Source: Arthrobacter luteolus NBRC 107841 (lineage in GTDB: Bacteria; Actinomycetota; Actinomycetes; Actinomycetales; Micrococcaceae). From it: a stretch of 64,000 nt of DNA. Below are positions 19,541 through 30,738 of the stretch, piece after piece. The stretch covers positions 248,001 to 312,000 of the forward strand of contig NZ_BCQM01000002.1 in assembly GCF_001552075.1 (NCBI RefSeq), in the 5' to 3' direction. How positions within the stretch are numbered: the stretch's first letter is position 1; each line of letters starts with the position of its first letter. Below the pieces are notes generated by a model. The model worked only from the letters and a program-made list of their open reading frames with translations. It was not told the DNA's origin and did no database searches. The translations under genes were made by a program, and so were the position numbers.

Positions 19541-21067
19541 ATGCCATCACGCCGTGCCGCAACAGGTCCTGGTCCCTCCGGGTCAGCCACACGGGCAGGC
19601 CGCCGCGGCACCGCCGTCCCCGGCAGCCGCCATCTCGGCAGCGGTCCGGCCAGGGGAGGGCACCCGGTTCTTGCAACACTTGCCGTCCTGCTCTCCCTCA
19701 CCCTGGTGTCCGGACTGGTCTTCGCCGGGGTGCAGCTCATGCGCCTGCAGAGCAACTTTGACACCAAACCGCTGAACATCGGCCAGGGCCAGGACGAATT
19801 CCCGGCGGACACCAACAAGGATTCCATGCAGATCCTGGTGCTCGGCACGGATAACCGGGACGGCCAGGACTCCAACAACTCCGACGTGATGATGCTGGTG
19901 AACATGGCGGCGGACAGGTCCCACGTGACCGTCGTCAGCTTCCCCCGTGACCTCCTGGTTCCGCTGCCCGCCTGCACCGACCCGGAATCCGGCATGCAGT
20001 ACCAGGCAATGGACCTCGGGCAGCTCAACGGTGCCCTGGGCAACGGTGGTCCGGGCTGCACCGTGGCAGCGATCAACGAGGTCACCGGGCTGAACGTCGA
20101 CCACTTCATGATGGCCGATTTCAACGCCGTCGAAGAGCTTTCCAACACCCTCGGCGGCGTGGAAGTCTGCGTCAACCAGCCCATCGACGACCCGCTGTCC
20201 GGCCTGAACATTCCCGCCGGAGTCTCCAGCATCCAGGGAGATCAGGCCCTGGCCTTCCTGCGCACCCGGCACGGTTTCGGCAACGGCGGAGACGAAGGCC
20301 GGATCGCCGCCCAGCAGAGCTTCCTCGCCTCCATGTTCCGCAAGGTCCAGGGCGAGGGCACACTGAACAACCTTCCCCGGCTGTACTCCATTGCCGAAAC
20401 GGTCACCAAGAACCTGACAGTTGATGAGGGCCTCACTGACATTCCGACGCTGATCGCCTTGGCAGGCCGGCTCAAGGACGTGGACCTCGGCAACGTGGCG
20501 TTTGTGACGGTTCCGGTCACGCCCTATGAGCTGGACCCCAACCGGCTGGTGCTCGATGAGGCAGCAGCCCAGCCTCTGTTCGACGCGCTGGTTTCGGACC
20601 AGCCGGTGACGGGCGAGGCCGAACCGGAAGCGCCGGCGGCGGAAGCCACCGAAGGCACCCAGACACCCGCACCCGAGGCCACTGAACCGGCCGTGGATCC
20701 GGCTGCGATCCCTGTGACCTTCCTGGACGGCATCAGCGGCGAGGCCAGCGGACGCGACGCTGAACTTGCGCGCTACCTCCTCAGTGAAGGATTCACGCAG
20801 GCGATCGCCGGCGGGCTCTCCCAGTCCACCACCCCCGGTACCCAGGTCTTCTTCACCCCCGGCTACGACACCATGGCCCAGCAGGTTGCTGATGCGCTGA
20901 ACATTCCCTCCTCCCAGGTGAGTGCCAGCGCAGCAGTGAGCGGCGTCGTCGTGCAGGTGGGTGCCGACTTCCGGACCGGTAACACCATGAAGGATTCCGG
21001 TGACCTGGGCAGCCTTACGGGACAGACCGCGGCGCAGGTTACGTGCCAGTCGGCCTTCGGTTACTAA
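19541..21067 (+). CDS. LCP (LytR-CpsA-Psr) family cell-wall ligase with LytR C-terminal domain
   Basis: LCP enzymes attach teichoic acids, arabinogalactan or other glycopolymers from lipid carriers to peptidoglycan. 508 residues: a basic cytoplasmic tail, one transmembrane segment near 45-65, the LCP domain (ILVLGTDNRDGQDSNNSDVMMLVNM with the key Asp/Arg, then VSFPRDLLVPLP), a Pro/Glu/Ala-rich linker, and a LytR_C domain at the C-terminus. ATG after GGGAAGGA. Stands alone. A small inverted repeat gtaca-ctt-tgtac (19479-19491) lies 50 bp upstream. Confidence 0.9.
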   Translation: MPSRRAATGPGPSGSATRAGRRGTAVPGSRHLGSGPARGGHPVLATLAVLLSLTLVSGLVFAGVQLMRLQSNFDTKPLNIGQGQDEFPADTNKDSMQILVLGTDNRDGQDSNNSDVMMLVNMAADRSHVTVVSFPRDLLVPLPACTDPESGMQYQAMDLGQLNGALGNGGPGCTVAAINEVTGLNVDHFMMADFNAVEELSNTLGGVEVCVNQPIDDPLSGLNIPAGVSSIQGDQALAFLRTRHGFGNGGDEGRIAAQQSFLASMFRKVQGEGTLNNLPRLYSIAETVTKNLTVDEGLTDIPTLIALAGRLKDVDLGNVAFVTVPVTPYELDPNRLVLDEAAAQPLFDALVSDQPVTGEAEPEAPAAEATEGTQTPAPEATEPAVDPAAIPVTFLDGISGEASGRDAELARYLLSEGFTQAIAGGLSQSTTPGTQVFFTPGYDTMAQQVADALNIPSSQVSASAAVSGVVVQVGADFRTGNTMKDSGDLGSLTGQTAAQVTCQSAFGY

Positions 21068-21096
21068 CGCTTTCCGGCAGCCCGTGACCTGCGTGC

Positions 21097-21102
21097 TAGT
21101 CT
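21097..21102 (+). promoter_or_regulatory. -10 box of leuA leader transcript
   Basis: TAGTCT, six bases before the GTG of the leader peptide, placing the transcription start at or next to that codon. No convincing -35 box. Confidence 0.65.
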
Positions 21103-21108
21103 GGGCAG

Positions 21109-21168
21109 GTGCGCGCAGAGAACCTCCTTCTTAGCTGCCGCGGCGAGGCCTCACAATCCACTGATTAG
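21109..21168 (+). CDS. Leader peptide of leuA (attenuator)
   Basis: A short reading frame, GTG to TAG, coding MRAENLLLSCRGEASQSTD. It has three consecutive Leu codons (CTC CTT CTT, 21124-21132), as expected for a leucine-responsive attenuator, and lies 77 bp before leuA. No ribosome site is visible: a -10 box places transcription start on the GTG, so it is probably leaderless. Leader peptides of this kind before leuA are known in actinobacteria from comparative studies. The Leu codons sit just before a strong hairpin. Confidence 0.8.
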   Translation: MRAENLLLSCRGEASQSTD

Positions 21169-21186
21169 GCCGAACCCTCGCTGCGG
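21138..21186 (+). promoter_or_regulatory. leuA leader hairpin
   Basis: ccgcggcgag (21138-21147) pairs with ctcgctgcgg (21177-21186), ten pairs with one G-U; inside it ggcct pairs with aggcc. The 5' arm lies within the leader peptide, six bases after the Leu codons, so a ribosome stalled there would change which pairing forms. Which state allows leuA expression cannot be decided by eye, as no U-tailed terminator is obvious. Confidence 0.65.
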
Positions 21187-21215
21187 AGTTTGTGTTGCCC
21201 GGCCACCATTTCTGA

Positions 21216-23003
<1,788 letters not shown>

Positions 23004-23017
23004 CGGTTCCGTACCAA

Positions 23018-23058
23018 AACGGCACGCCCGGCTGCATCCGCGGCCGGGCGCTGCCGTT
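23018..23058 (+). terminator. Hairpin after leuA
   Basis: A 15-pair stem with one bulged base, between leuA and recO, ending only six bases before the probable recO -10 box. The T tract is short (TT), so it may be a weak or factor-aided terminator. Confidence 0.5.
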
Positions 23059-23075
23059 CATGGGAAAATGGCACC

Positions 23076-23828
23076 GTGGCCACTAAGTCTTTCGCGTCGC
23101 GGACGTACCGCGATGAGGGTGTTGTCCTGCGCACCCATAAACTCGGCGAAGCAGACCGGATCGTCATCCTGCTGACCCGGAATCACGGACAGGTGCGGGC
23201 CGTGGCCAAAGGCGTACGCCGCACGTCCAGCAAATTCGGGGCCCGGCTGGAGCCCTTTATGGTCGTGGACCTGCAGCTCAGTCATGGCCGGACCCTGGAC
23301 ATCGTGACCCAGGTGCAGACCAAAGGTGCCTATGGGGCGGGAATCGCTGCGGACTATGCAAGCTATACCGCTGCCGCCGCCATCGCGGAAACAGCCGAGC
23401 GCCTGACCGACGTCGACGGCGAATCGGCCAACGCGCACTACCACCTGGTGATCGGTGCGATGGCCGCACTCAGCAGGGGAGCGCATGCACCCGAGCTGAT
23501 CCTCGATTCCTATCTTCTCCGCGCGCTGGCCACGGCAGGCTGGGCGCCTACCTTCACCGACTGTGCCCGCTGCAATGCCCCCGGGCCGCACACCGCGTTT
23601 TCGGCCCCGCTGGGCGGTGCCGTGTGCCCGTCCTGCCGCCCGCCCGGCTCCGCCTCACCGTCGGCGGAAACCATGCTGCTGCTCGCCGCGCTGCTCAGCG
23701 GCGACTGGGAAGCGGTGGACGCATCCGGACCGCAGCCGCGGCGGGAGTCGGCCGGGCTGGTGGCCAGTTACCTGCAATGGCATCTGGAAAGAGTCGTTAG
23801 ATCCCTTCAACATGTGGAGCGTGTATAG
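23076..23828 (+). CDS. recO: DNA repair protein RecO
   Basis: RecO loads RecA on SSB-coated single-stranded DNA in the RecFOR pathway. 250 residues with the N-terminal OB-fold segment [20 protein letters not shown] and a four-cysteine zinc motif (CARCNAPGP...VCPSC). Start GTG at 23076 with GAAAAT six bases upstream and no ribosome site, suggesting a leaderless transcript. uppS begins two bases after the stop. Confidence 0.95.
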   Translation: MATKSFASRTYRDEGVVLRTHKLGEADRIVILLTRNHGQVRAVAKGVRRTSSKFGARLEPFMVVDLQLSHGRTLDIVTQVQTKGAYGAGIAADYASYTAAAAIAETAERLTDVDGESANAHYHLVIGAMAALSRGAHAPELILDSYLLRALATAGWAPTFTDCARCNAPGPHTAFSAPLGGAVCPSCRPPGSASPSAETMLLLAALLSGDWEAVDASGPQPRRESAGLVASYLQWHLERVVRSLQHVERV

Positions 23829-23830
23829 CT

Positions 23831-24631
23831 TTGTTCTCCTCCCGAACCACCCCGGTCAGCGCGCCCTGGCCGCACCCCTCCGGTGCCGTGCCGCCGCCGG
23901 TGCCCAAGGACCTGGTGCCGGCGCACGTGGCTATTGTGATGGATGGCAACGGACGCTGGGCCAACCAGCGCGGACTCCCGCGCACCGAAGGGCACCGTGC
24001 CGGTGAAGCGGCGCTGTTGGATGTGATGGCCGGGGCCGTGGAGATCGGCATCCGGCACGTTTCCGTCTACGCGTTTTCCACCGAGAACTGGAAGCGTTCC
24101 CCGGAAGAGGTCCGATTCCTCATGGGTTTCAGCCGCGATGTGCTCCGCCGCCAGCGGGACCAGCTCGATGAGTGGGGCGTGCGGATCCGCTGGTCCGGAC
24201 GGCGTCCGCGGCTCTGGCAGACTGTGGTCCGCGAACTCGAGATTGCCGAGGAACAAACCAAGGCCAACACCACCTGCACCCTGAACATGTGTGTGAACTA
24301 CGGTGGCCGGGCGGAAATCACCGACGCGGTCAGCGCGATTGCGGCGGATGTGAAGAGCGGGAAACTGCGTCCCGGTGGCATCTCGGAGAAAACCATCCAG
24401 CGCTACCTTGACGAACCCGACCTGCCCGACGTGGACCTGTTCCTCCGCACCTCCGGCGAGCAGCGGCTTTCCAACTTCATGCTCTGGCAGTCCGCCTACG
24501 CGGAGATGGTCTTTATGGATACGCTCTGGCCGGACGTTGACCGCCGCACGCTGTGGGAAGCTGTTGAAATCTATGCCCGCAGGGACCGCCGCTACGGGGG
24601 TGCGGTGGACCAGTCCGCGGCAGGTTCCTAG
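23831..24631 (+). CDS. uppS: Isoprenyl (undecaprenyl-type) diphosphate synthase
   Basis: cis-Prenyltransferase that makes the polyprenyl diphosphate carrier for peptidoglycan and wall polymers. 266 residues; [24 protein letters not shown] (catalytic Asp, binding residues) and [26 protein letters not shown] are family signatures. A TTG at 23831 two bases after recO is the likely start. Its product lipid would also feed the LCP enzyme and Ppm in this window. Converges with the hydrolase gene. Confidence 0.95.
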   Translation: MFSSRTTPVSAPWPHPSGAVPPPVPKDLVPAHVAIVMDGNGRWANQRGLPRTEGHRAGEAALLDVMAGAVEIGIRHVSVYAFSTENWKRSPEEVRFLMGFSRDVLRRQRDQLDEWGVRIRWSGRRPRLWQTVVRELEIAEEQTKANTTCTLNMCVNYGGRAEITDAVSAIAADVKSGKLRPGGISEKTIQRYLDEPDLPDVDLFLRTSGEQRLSNFMLWQSAYAEMVFMDTLWPDVDRRTLWEAVEIYARRDRRYGGAVDQSAAGS

Positions 24632-24642
24632 CTGCGGTCCAC

Positions 24643-25686
24643 TCAGCGCAGCAGGTAGGTGGAGGACCAGCGGTCCAGCTGCAGGTAGACCTGCCGGCGG
24701 ACGGGCTTGGCGGACAGCAGGATGTCATGCAGCGCCCCGTCAAAACGCAGGACCGTGACAGCCGGCCCCAGCAGCAGGCCCCGCTGGACCATCAGGGTGA
24801 CGTCAAGAACGCTGTCCGACGTCATCATGGACTCATTCCAGGTGGCTCCGATGGTGGACCGGGCAGAGGCCATCAGCAGGATGGGGGCGGTGATGTCGAG
24901 TCCGCGGGCAACCTGGGCATGGCCCGCCAGCACCGCCGTGATCCACCCGGCCCGGACCGGCCAGCTTCCCCGTGGTTTCCAGGCGGGATGCAGATCCCAC
25001 TCGCCGTCGGCCTCAGCGCTGACGCTTCGCCAGTAGAAGTCCAGTTCGGGGATCTTGAGCCGGGCTTTCGGCCGTGTCCTGGCCAGCGGCTCCAAAAGTC
25101 CGGCGGCAGCGTTCCGCGCCAGGGACGAGCCGCGCAGCTCCAGCCAGGGGCTGTTGAGAATGAGCGCTTCGATCCTGCCCGGGTTCCGGTGGGCCCACAG
25201 TGACGCCACCAGGCCCCCGGTGGAATGGGCCATCAGGGATATCCGCACCGGGGTCTCTTCACTCGTTCCCGTGCGGATGTCCTCGGTGGCGGCGGCCAGC
25301 GCCGCCTCAATGTCGGCGTCGTAATCAGCCAGGTCCGTAATGAACCCTTCCGACTGGCCGGGGCGCAGGCTCCGCCCGTATTTGCGCAGGTCCAGGGCAT
25401 AGAACGCCACACCGCGCTCAGTCCAGAAGCCGGCCAGCTCGGTCTGGAAAAAGTAGTCCGTCCAGCCGTGGATATAGATGACGGCATGGACAGGTTCAGG
25501 CTCCACTGGCGCCGGAGTCCGGGACAGCGCCTTGCGCAGCCGGCCCAGGAACGACGGCGGGGGAGGGGGCTCGGCGGTATAGGAGACCAGCGTGGCCGCA
25601 ACGGGACCTTCATCATCTTCGCCGAGATCAAGGGTGAGGTAACGGTAGCCGTCGCCGAGTCTGTCAGGTTGCCAGTTTTGCCCCAT
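24643..25686 (-). CDS. Alpha/beta hydrolase (serine lysophospholipase-like)
   Basis: 347 residues. HAVIYIHGWTDYFFQTELA carries the oxyanion region, ALDLRKYGRS the early strand, and LMAHSTGGLVASLW the nucleophile elbow (AHSTGG, catalytic Ser). Resembles serine aminopeptidase S33/monoacylglycerol lipase types; substrate unknown. A poly-Pro stretch (PPPPPS) precedes the core. Leaderless: TAACCT six bases before the ATG. It separates uppS from pyrD on the opposite strand. Confidence 0.8.
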   Translation of the reverse strand: MGQNWQPDRLGDGYRYLTLDLGEDDEGPVAATLVSYTAEPPPPPSFLGRLRKALSRTPAPVEPEPVHAVIYIHGWTDYFFQTELAGFWTERGVAFYALDLRKYGRSLRPGQSEGFITDLADYDADIEAALAAATEDIRTGTSEETPVRISLMAHSTGGLVASLWAHRNPGRIEALILNSPWLELRGSSLARNAAAGLLEPLARTRPKARLKIPELDFYWRSVSAEADGEWDLHPAWKPRGSWPVRAGWITAVLAGHAQVARGLDITAPILLMASARSTIGATWNESMMTSDSVLDVTLMVQRGLLLGPAVTVLRFDGALHDILLSAKPVRRQVYLQLDRWSSTYLLR

Positions 25687-25692
25687 ACACCG

Positions 25693-25698
25693 AGGTTA
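25693..25698 (-). promoter_or_regulatory. -10 box of leaderless hydrolase gene
   Basis: TAACCT on the minus strand, six bases upstream of the ATG at 25686; no ribosome site. Confidence 0.6.
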
Positions 25699-25778
25699 CT
25701 GCACCGGCACTGCGTCATCGCCCGGTGCCGGCGGCCATGGATTTGGTGCCGGGGACGCGGAATGGAAGCATTAAAACC

Positions 25779-26855
25779 ATGCGCGTCTACCCCACGTTCT
25801 TCCGGATTGTCTTCTCCGGCATGGACCCAGAAAAAGCCCACAAATTCGGCTACCACATGATCCGTGCAGCGGCCTGCACACCCGCCGGGCCCCTCATGCG
25901 TGCCCTCATGCGGCCGGCTCCGGAACTGGCCACCGAAGCACTCGGCCTGTCCTTCCCCTCACCATTCGGTGTTGCCGCGGGCTTCGACAAGGAGGGGGCG
26001 GCCATCGTAGCGCTGAGCAACCTCGGTTTCGGGCACGTTGAAATCGGCACCGTCACGGCCCAGGCCCAGCCGGGCAACGCCAAGCCTCGGCTGTTCCGCC
26101 TGGTCGAGGACCGGGCCGTCATCAACCGGATGGGTTTCAACAACGACGGCGCGGCTGCGGTGGCACCGCGGATCAGGAAGGCCGTGGACGGCCTGCACCG
26201 GCGCTGGGGCCGCAGCCGGCCCATTGTGGGGGTGAACATTGGCAAGACCAAGAAGGTGGATCTCGCCGATGCCGTTGAGGACTACCTTGCCAGTACCAGG
26301 CTGCTCGCCGCGGACGCGGACTATCTGGTGGTGAATGTCAGCTCACCCAATACGCCCGGCCTGCGCCAGCTGCAGAACATCGATTCGCTGCGCCCCCTGC
26401 TGGCCAGCGTGGGCCGGACCGCGGACGAAACTGCCGGCCGGCACGTTCCGCTGCTGGTCAAGATTGCTCCGGACCTTACCGATGAAGACATTGACGACGT
26501 CGCGCGCCTCGCCCTGGACCTGAAGCTCGACGGCGTGGTGGCCTCGAATACCACTGTGCGCCGCGACGGCCTGGTAACGGATCCGGAGACCGTCATCGCG
26601 GCCGGCGTCGGCGGGCTCAGCGGCGCCCCGCTGAAGGAGCGGTCGCTGCAGGTGCTCCGCCGCCTGCGCACGGCACTGGGGGAGGGGCCGGTCATCATTT
26701 CCGTGGGAGGCGTCGAGTCCGGAAGCGACGTGCAGCAGCGCCTGGACGCCGGTGCGAACCTGGTGCAGGGCTACACGGCTTTCCTTTACGAAGGGCCGTT
26801 CTGGGCTGCCCGGATCAACCGGCAGCTGCGGAAACTGCAGCGCGGCGGACACTAG
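25779..26855 (+). CDS. pyrD: Dihydroorotate dehydrogenase (quinone)
   Basis: Class 2 PyrD, which oxidises dihydroorotate to orotate in pyrimidine synthesis and passes electrons to quinone at the membrane. 358 residues, with the class 2 N-terminal helices (FFRIVFSGMDPEKAH), GFDKEG, GFNNDG, and NVSSPNTPGLRQLQ containing the catalytic Ser. FMN-phosphate site IISVGGVESG. ATG after GGAAG. Ends before a strong two-way terminator. Confidence 0.96.
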   Translation: MRVYPTFFRIVFSGMDPEKAHKFGYHMIRAAACTPAGPLMRALMRPAPELATEALGLSFPSPFGVAAGFDKEGAAIVALSNLGFGHVEIGTVTAQAQPGNAKPRLFRLVEDRAVINRMGFNNDGAAAVAPRIRKAVDGLHRRWGRSRPIVGVNIGKTKKVDLADAVEDYLASTRLLAADADYLVVNVSSPNTPGLRQLQNIDSLRPLLASVGRTADETAGRHVPLLVKIAPDLTDEDIDDVARLALDLKLDGVVASNTTVRRDGLVTDPETVIAAGVGGLSGAPLKERSLQVLRRLRTALGEGPVIISVGGVESGSDVQQRLDAGANLVQGYTAFLYEGPFWAARINRQLRKLQRGGH

Positions 26856-26871
26856 GTCAGGCTGCGGCAGC

Positions 26872-26909
26872 AAAAAGGGAGGGGCCGCGTTGGCGGTCCC
26901 TCCCTTTTT
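26872..26909. terminator. Bidirectional terminator between pyrD and DUF3043 gene
   Basis: Stem aaaaagggagg...cctcccttttt with a short loop and A/T tracts on both sides, between convergent genes. Confidence 0.9.
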
Positions 26910-27002
26910 CATCGGTCAACTTTCATCGGTCAACCGGGTTGATCCGGCTGCTGGATGAACTGATTGTGGGTTGGTTCAGATGCCTTACACAGGTGCGGCT
27001 GG

Positions 27003-27611
27003 TCAGGAGACCTTGTCGCCGCGGCGCACCTGGGGCTTCGGCAGACGGAACCGGCGCAGCTGCAGTGCCCGGGAAACGCCGTACCAGACGTCACCCTGGT
27101 TCGGGGAGCCGAACTTGGCAGTGAGCCGGCGCCGCAGGACAAACCGGATCCTGATGCTGTCAGCAATAACCAGGAGGATCAGGACCCAGAAAGCCATCAG
27201 GATAAAGCTCTGGACAGCGAGGTTCTGGATAAAGCTGGCCACCACGAAGACGGCGGCGGCGATCATCACGAACTCGCCTACGTTCCAGCGGGCATCCACG
27301 ACATCCCGGACGAACCGGCGGTTCGGTCCCTTGTCGCGCAGCGGCAGGTAGCGCTCGTCCCCGGTGTCCAGTGCGGCGCGCGTCTTAAGCCGCTCTTCAC
27401 GCATGGCAGCGCGGTTCGCATCGCGGGCCGCCTTGCGGTCATTAGGCACGAGCGGGCGCTGGCGGGCAGCCACCTGGTCTTTGCGGCGCGGGGTAGGAGC
27501 TCCCTTGCCAGCCGACGAGGACGCAGTTCTCCGCGCCTCTTCCGCTTGGGCCGAGGCTGCCAGATCCACAGTTTCCTGCGCGGTGGGCGCTTCTTTCTTT
27601 CGTCCGAACAC
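27003..27611 (-). CDS. DUF3043 membrane protein
   Basis: Actinobacterial protein of unknown role, 202 residues. It starts MFGRKKEAPTAQET, has a charged, Ala/Arg-rich first half (RPLVPNDRKAARDANR is typical) and two membrane helices (VGEFVMIAAAVFVVASFI and SFILMAFWVLILLVIAD) before a basic tail. GTG start with TATCCT six bases upstream, so probably leaderless. Divergent from the M20 peptidase gene. Confidence 0.85.
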   Translation of the reverse strand: MFGRKKEAPTAQETVDLAASAQAEEARRTASSSAGKGAPTPRRKDQVAARQRPLVPNDRKAARDANRAAMREERLKTRAALDTGDERYLPLRDKGPNRRFVRDVVDARWNVGEFVMIAAAVFVVASFIQNLAVQSFILMAFWVLILLVIADSIRIRFVLRRRLTAKFGSPNQGDVWYGVSRALQLRRFRLPKPQVRRGDKVS

Positions 27612-27617
27612 TCATCA

Positions 27618-27623
27618 AGGATA
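27618..27623 (-). promoter_or_regulatory. -10 box of leaderless DUF3043 gene
   Basis: TATCCT on the minus strand six bases before the GTG at 27611. Confidence 0.6.
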
Positions 27624-27734
27624 CCCTGAACCGCCCCCGCCGCGCGTGTACGCGCACGCCCGGGCCGCAACGGCCAAAACCGGCTGGTCCCAGGCCTGAT
27701 CAGCACGGACGCAGGGGAGCAGGAGGCACAGTTG

Positions 27735-27740
27735 TAGGGT
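27735..27740 (+). promoter_or_regulatory. -10 box of M20 peptidase gene
   Basis: TAGGGT, seven bases before the ATG at 27748. The AGGAG at 27721 is too far from the ATG (about 22 bases) to be its ribosome site. Confidence 0.55.
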
Positions 27741-27747
27741 TTTGCCT

Positions 27748-29154
27748 ATGACATCTACTCCCGAATCATCCAGCGTCCTGCCGGACGATGCGGCGCTGCG
27801 CGCCAGCGTCGCCGCGGCTTTTCCCCGCACTTTGGAAGACCTCACCAAACTTGTTGCCATCCCCGGCATCGCCTGGGATTCCTTCGACCCGGTGCACCTT
27901 GACCATTCCGCAGAGGCTGTCGCGGCCCTGCTGCGCGGCGCGGGCCTGACCGACGTGCAGATCCTGCGCGGTGAGCAGGACGGCAAACCCGGCGGTCCCG
28001 CCGTCGTCGCCCGCCGCCCCGCGCAGGAGGGCAAGCCGACGGTGTTGCTCTACGCGCACCATGATGTGCAGCCGCCGGGTGACCTGGAACTGTGGGAGAC
28101 CGAACCCTTCACGGCGACGGAGCGGAACGGCCGCCTGTATGGCCGCGGTGCCGCGGATGACAAGGCCGGCATCATGGTGCACGTGGGGGCGCTGCGTGCC
28201 CTTGATGAGGTTCTCGGCGCCGGCCCGGGTGTTGGCATCACCTTTTTCATCGAAGGAGAAGAGGAAGCGGGTTCGCCCACCTTCCGGAACTTCCTCGAAA
28301 CGCACCGGGACCTGCTGCAGGCCGATGTGATCGTCGTCGCGGATTCAGGCAACTGGAAGCTCGGCACCCCGGCACTCACCACCAGCCTGCGCGGGCTGGT
28401 GGACGGCACGTTTGAGGTGCGCGTCCTCGGCCACGCCGTTCACTCAGGCATGTTCGGCGGACCCGTGCTGGACGCGCCGACCCTGCTGGCCCGCCTGATC
28501 AGTACCTTCCACGACGAGCAGGGCAACCTTGTGATCGACGGCCTGACCGGGTTCGACGACGCCGGGGTGGACTACCCGGAGCAGGATTTCCGGGAGGACT
28601 CCTCGGTCCTGGACTCCGTCCGGCTGGCTGGCAGTGGGACCATCGCCTCCCGGCTGTGGACCAAGCCGGCTCTTTCCATCATTGGTATCGACGTGCCGTC
28701 GGTGGCGATGGCCTCCAACACGATCCAGCCGGCGGCCAGGGCAAAGTTCAGCATCCGGCTGGCACCGGGACAGGACCCGGCTGCAGCCATGGATGCTGTG
28801 GCCCGGCACCTTGAAGCGCACCGCCCGTTTGGTGCGGAAGTGCGGTTCACCCCGGGGGAGAGCGGCAACGCCTTCGCCACTGACACGTCAGCCCCGGCCG
28901 CGCAGACAGCGCTCTGGGCACTGGAGACAGCCTGGGGCACTACCCCTGTGGAAATGGGAGTCGGGGGTTCCATTCCGTTCATCGCTGACCTCGTGGAGGT
29001 CTTTCCTGCCGCGCAGATCCTGATCACGGGGGTTGAGGATCCGGACTCCCGCGCACACTCGGCCAACGAATCGCTGAACCTCGCGGACTTCGAGAACGCC
29101 ATCCTCGCGGAGGCGCTCCTCTTGGCACGGCTGGGAATACAGGAAACCCCCTAG
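27748..29154 (+). CDS. M20-family metallo-dipeptidase
   Basis: 468-residue zinc peptidase of the M20/CNDP type. VLLYAHHDVQPPG holds the first metal His/Asp, GRGAADDKAGIM the bridging Asp, and FFIEGEEEAGS the catalytic Glu pair; a dimerisation domain follows (LRGLVDGTFEVRVLGHAVHSGMFGG). Probably cleaves dipeptides in the cytoplasm; exact substrates unknown. The ATG at 27748 is preferred over a TTG two codons earlier because of a -10 box seven bases upstream. Confidence 0.88.
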   Translation: MTSTPESSSVLPDDAALRASVAAAFPRTLEDLTKLVAIPGIAWDSFDPVHLDHSAEAVAALLRGAGLTDVQILRGEQDGKPGGPAVVARRPAQEGKPTVLLYAHHDVQPPGDLELWETEPFTATERNGRLYGRGAADDKAGIMVHVGALRALDEVLGAGPGVGITFFIEGEEEAGSPTFRNFLETHRDLLQADVIVVADSGNWKLGTPALTTSLRGLVDGTFEVRVLGHAVHSGMFGGPVLDAPTLLARLISTFHDEQGNLVIDGLTGFDDAGVDYPEQDFREDSSVLDSVRLAGSGTIASRLWTKPALSIIGIDVPSVAMASNTIQPAARAKFSIRLAPGQDPAAAMDAVARHLEAHRPFGAEVRFTPGESGNAFATDTSAPAAQTALWALETAWGTTPVEMGVGGSIPFIADLVEVFPAAQILITGVEDPDSRAHSANESLNLADFENAILAEALLLARLGIQETP

Positions 29155-29298
29155 ACGGTTACGGGACCGGGGGTGCCCCGACGTACCATGGAGTGAACTG
29201 GCTCCCGGTCCCGCAGCGTTGCCCATGGCGGAGTATGAATGACCGACATGAGGAACGGCTGCCGGCAGACCGGGTGCCCGGACGGAAAGAGAGAAGCA

Positions 29299-29691
29299 AT
29301 GAGTACTTCCACGAGTGAGAATGCCGCCGGCCTGAGCGGGACGGAAACGGAAGCAGAACTGCCGATCCACGACGTAGCGCTGTCCGACGTGGCAGCCGGC
29401 AAAGTACGCTCCCTCCTGGAGCAGGAGGGCCGCACCGACCTGCGTCTGCGTGTGGCCGTGCAGCCGGGCGGCTGCTCCGGACTGATCTACCAGCTCTACT
29501 TTGATGAGCGGGTGCTGGAGGGGGATGCAGTGCGCGACTTCGACGGCGTCGAAGTAATCGTCGACAAGATGAGCGTGCCGTACCTGTCCGGGGCCTCCAT
29601 TGATTTCGAGGACACCATTTCCAAGCAGGGCTTCACCATCGACAATCCCAACGCCGGTGGCTCCTGTGCCTGTGGAGACTCCTTCCACTAG
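29299..29691 (+). CDS. erpA: Iron-sulfur cluster insertion protein (A-type carrier)
   Basis: A-type Fe-S carrier that delivers clusters to apo-enzymes. 130 residues from the ATG at 29299 (after GAAAGAGAGAAG); conserved cysteines at GGCSG (Cys59) and CACG (Cys123, Cys125). In actinobacteria it sits just before ctaC, as here, and might serve respiratory Fe-S proteins such as QcrA. Stands in its own transcription unit. Confidence 0.92.
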   Translation: MSTSTSENAAGLSGTETEAELPIHDVALSDVAAGKVRSLLEQEGRTDLRLRVAVQPGGCSGLIYQLYFDERVLEGDAVRDFDGVEVIVDKMSVPYLSGASIDFEDTISKQGFTIDNPNAGGSCACGDSFH

Positions 29692-29736
29692 GCCCGGCAC
29701 GGTCTCCGGACCGTAATAGAGGGTATTCTGCCCGGC

Positions 29737-29770
29737 ACGCGGTGCGGTCTGTCACTGGACAGCACCGCGT
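29737..29770 (+). other. Hairpin between erpA and ctaC
   Basis: acgcggtgc pairs with gcaccgcgt, and inside it tgtc pairs with gaca. No T tract. It may be a factor-dependent end of erpA or a leader structure; neither can be shown. Confidence 0.4.
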
Positions 29771-29874
29771 CCGGGGTAAGCTCTACACGTAGTAGTAAAA
29801 CTGATCGTGCGCAGCTGGGGGTTTTTTTATGTCCGCTGTGCCGCACTTGCACGTAACAAGAGGAAGGGCCGTCT

Positions 29875-30720
29875 GTGAGTTCGCAGGACCGAACCAGCAG
29901 CCGACGCGCCAGGATCTTAAAGATCTCAGCCGTAACGTCGGCCGGCGCGTTGTTTTTATCGGGTTGTTCGTCGGATGTCCAAAAGGGCTGGTTGCCCACG
30001 GAACACGACACGACCAACCACACCGGCCGCATCATGGACCTCTGGGTCAATTCATGGATCGCCGCTCTGGCCGTTGGTATCCTCACCTGGGGTCTGCTCC
30101 TCTGGTGCATCATCGCTTACCGGCGCCGCAAGAATGAGACGGGCTACCCCCGCCAGCTGAGCTACAACCTGCCGCTGGAAATCTTCTACACGGCCATCCC
30201 GCTCTTCATGGTTCTGGTGCTGTTCTTCTTCACCGACCAGGACATCCGGGCACTTGAAGCCCGCGATGACAACCCGGACGTCGTCGTCGATGTCCGCGGC
30301 AAGCAGTGGTCTTGGGACTTCAACTATGTCAATGAAGACAAGTACTACAGCGGAGTCCAGGTCAACCTCGACGGCCAGGAGAAGACCGAAACCGAGATGC
30401 CGACCCTGTACCTTCCGGTGAACAAGTCGGTTGAACTGCAGCTCAACGCCCGCGACGTCATCCACTCCTTCTGGGTCCCCGCGTTCCTGCAGAAGAAGGA
30501 CATGATCCCGGGCCGCACCAACTACATCACTCTTACCCCGCAGCAGGAAGGCACCTTCGAAGGAAAGTGCGCTGAGCTCTGCGGCGAGTACCACTCCGAG
30601 ATGCTCTTCAATGTGAAGGTTGTTTCCGAGGCCGAGTACGAGGCCTACCTGGCCACCCTCAACGATGGCCAGCTGGGTGCGGAATACGACCGCAACACAA
30701 ACCTGAATCCGACGAAGTAA
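29875..30720 (+). CDS. ctaC: Cytochrome c oxidase subunit II
   Basis: aa3 oxidase subunit II, which takes electrons through the binuclear CuA centre. 281 residues: lipoprotein signal with LSGC (Cys31), two membrane helices (WIAALAVGILTWGLLLWCIIAY; FYTAIPLFMVLVLFFF), and CuA motif CAELCGEYHSEM near 228-239. GTG after AGAGGAAGG. First gene of ctaC-ctaD-ctaF. Confidence 0.96.
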   Translation: MSSQDRTSSRRARILKISAVTSAGALFLSGCSSDVQKGWLPTEHDTTNHTGRIMDLWVNSWIAALAVGILTWGLLLWCIIAYRRRKNETGYPRQLSYNLPLEIFYTAIPLFMVLVLFFFTDQDIRALEARDDNPDVVVDVRGKQWSWDFNYVNEDKYYSGVQVNLDGQEKTETEMPTLYLPVNKSVELQLNARDVIHSFWVPAFLQKKDMIPGRTNYITLTPQQEGTFEGKCAELCGEYHSEMLFNVKVVSEAEYEAYLATLNDGQLGAEYDRNTNLNPTK

Positions 30721-30738
30721 GGAGGTAGGAGGAAAGCA

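Noticed and set aside
29162-29213. Terminator after the M20 peptidase from a 10-bp inverted repeat
   Set aside because: Arms are 32 bases apart and no T tract follows.
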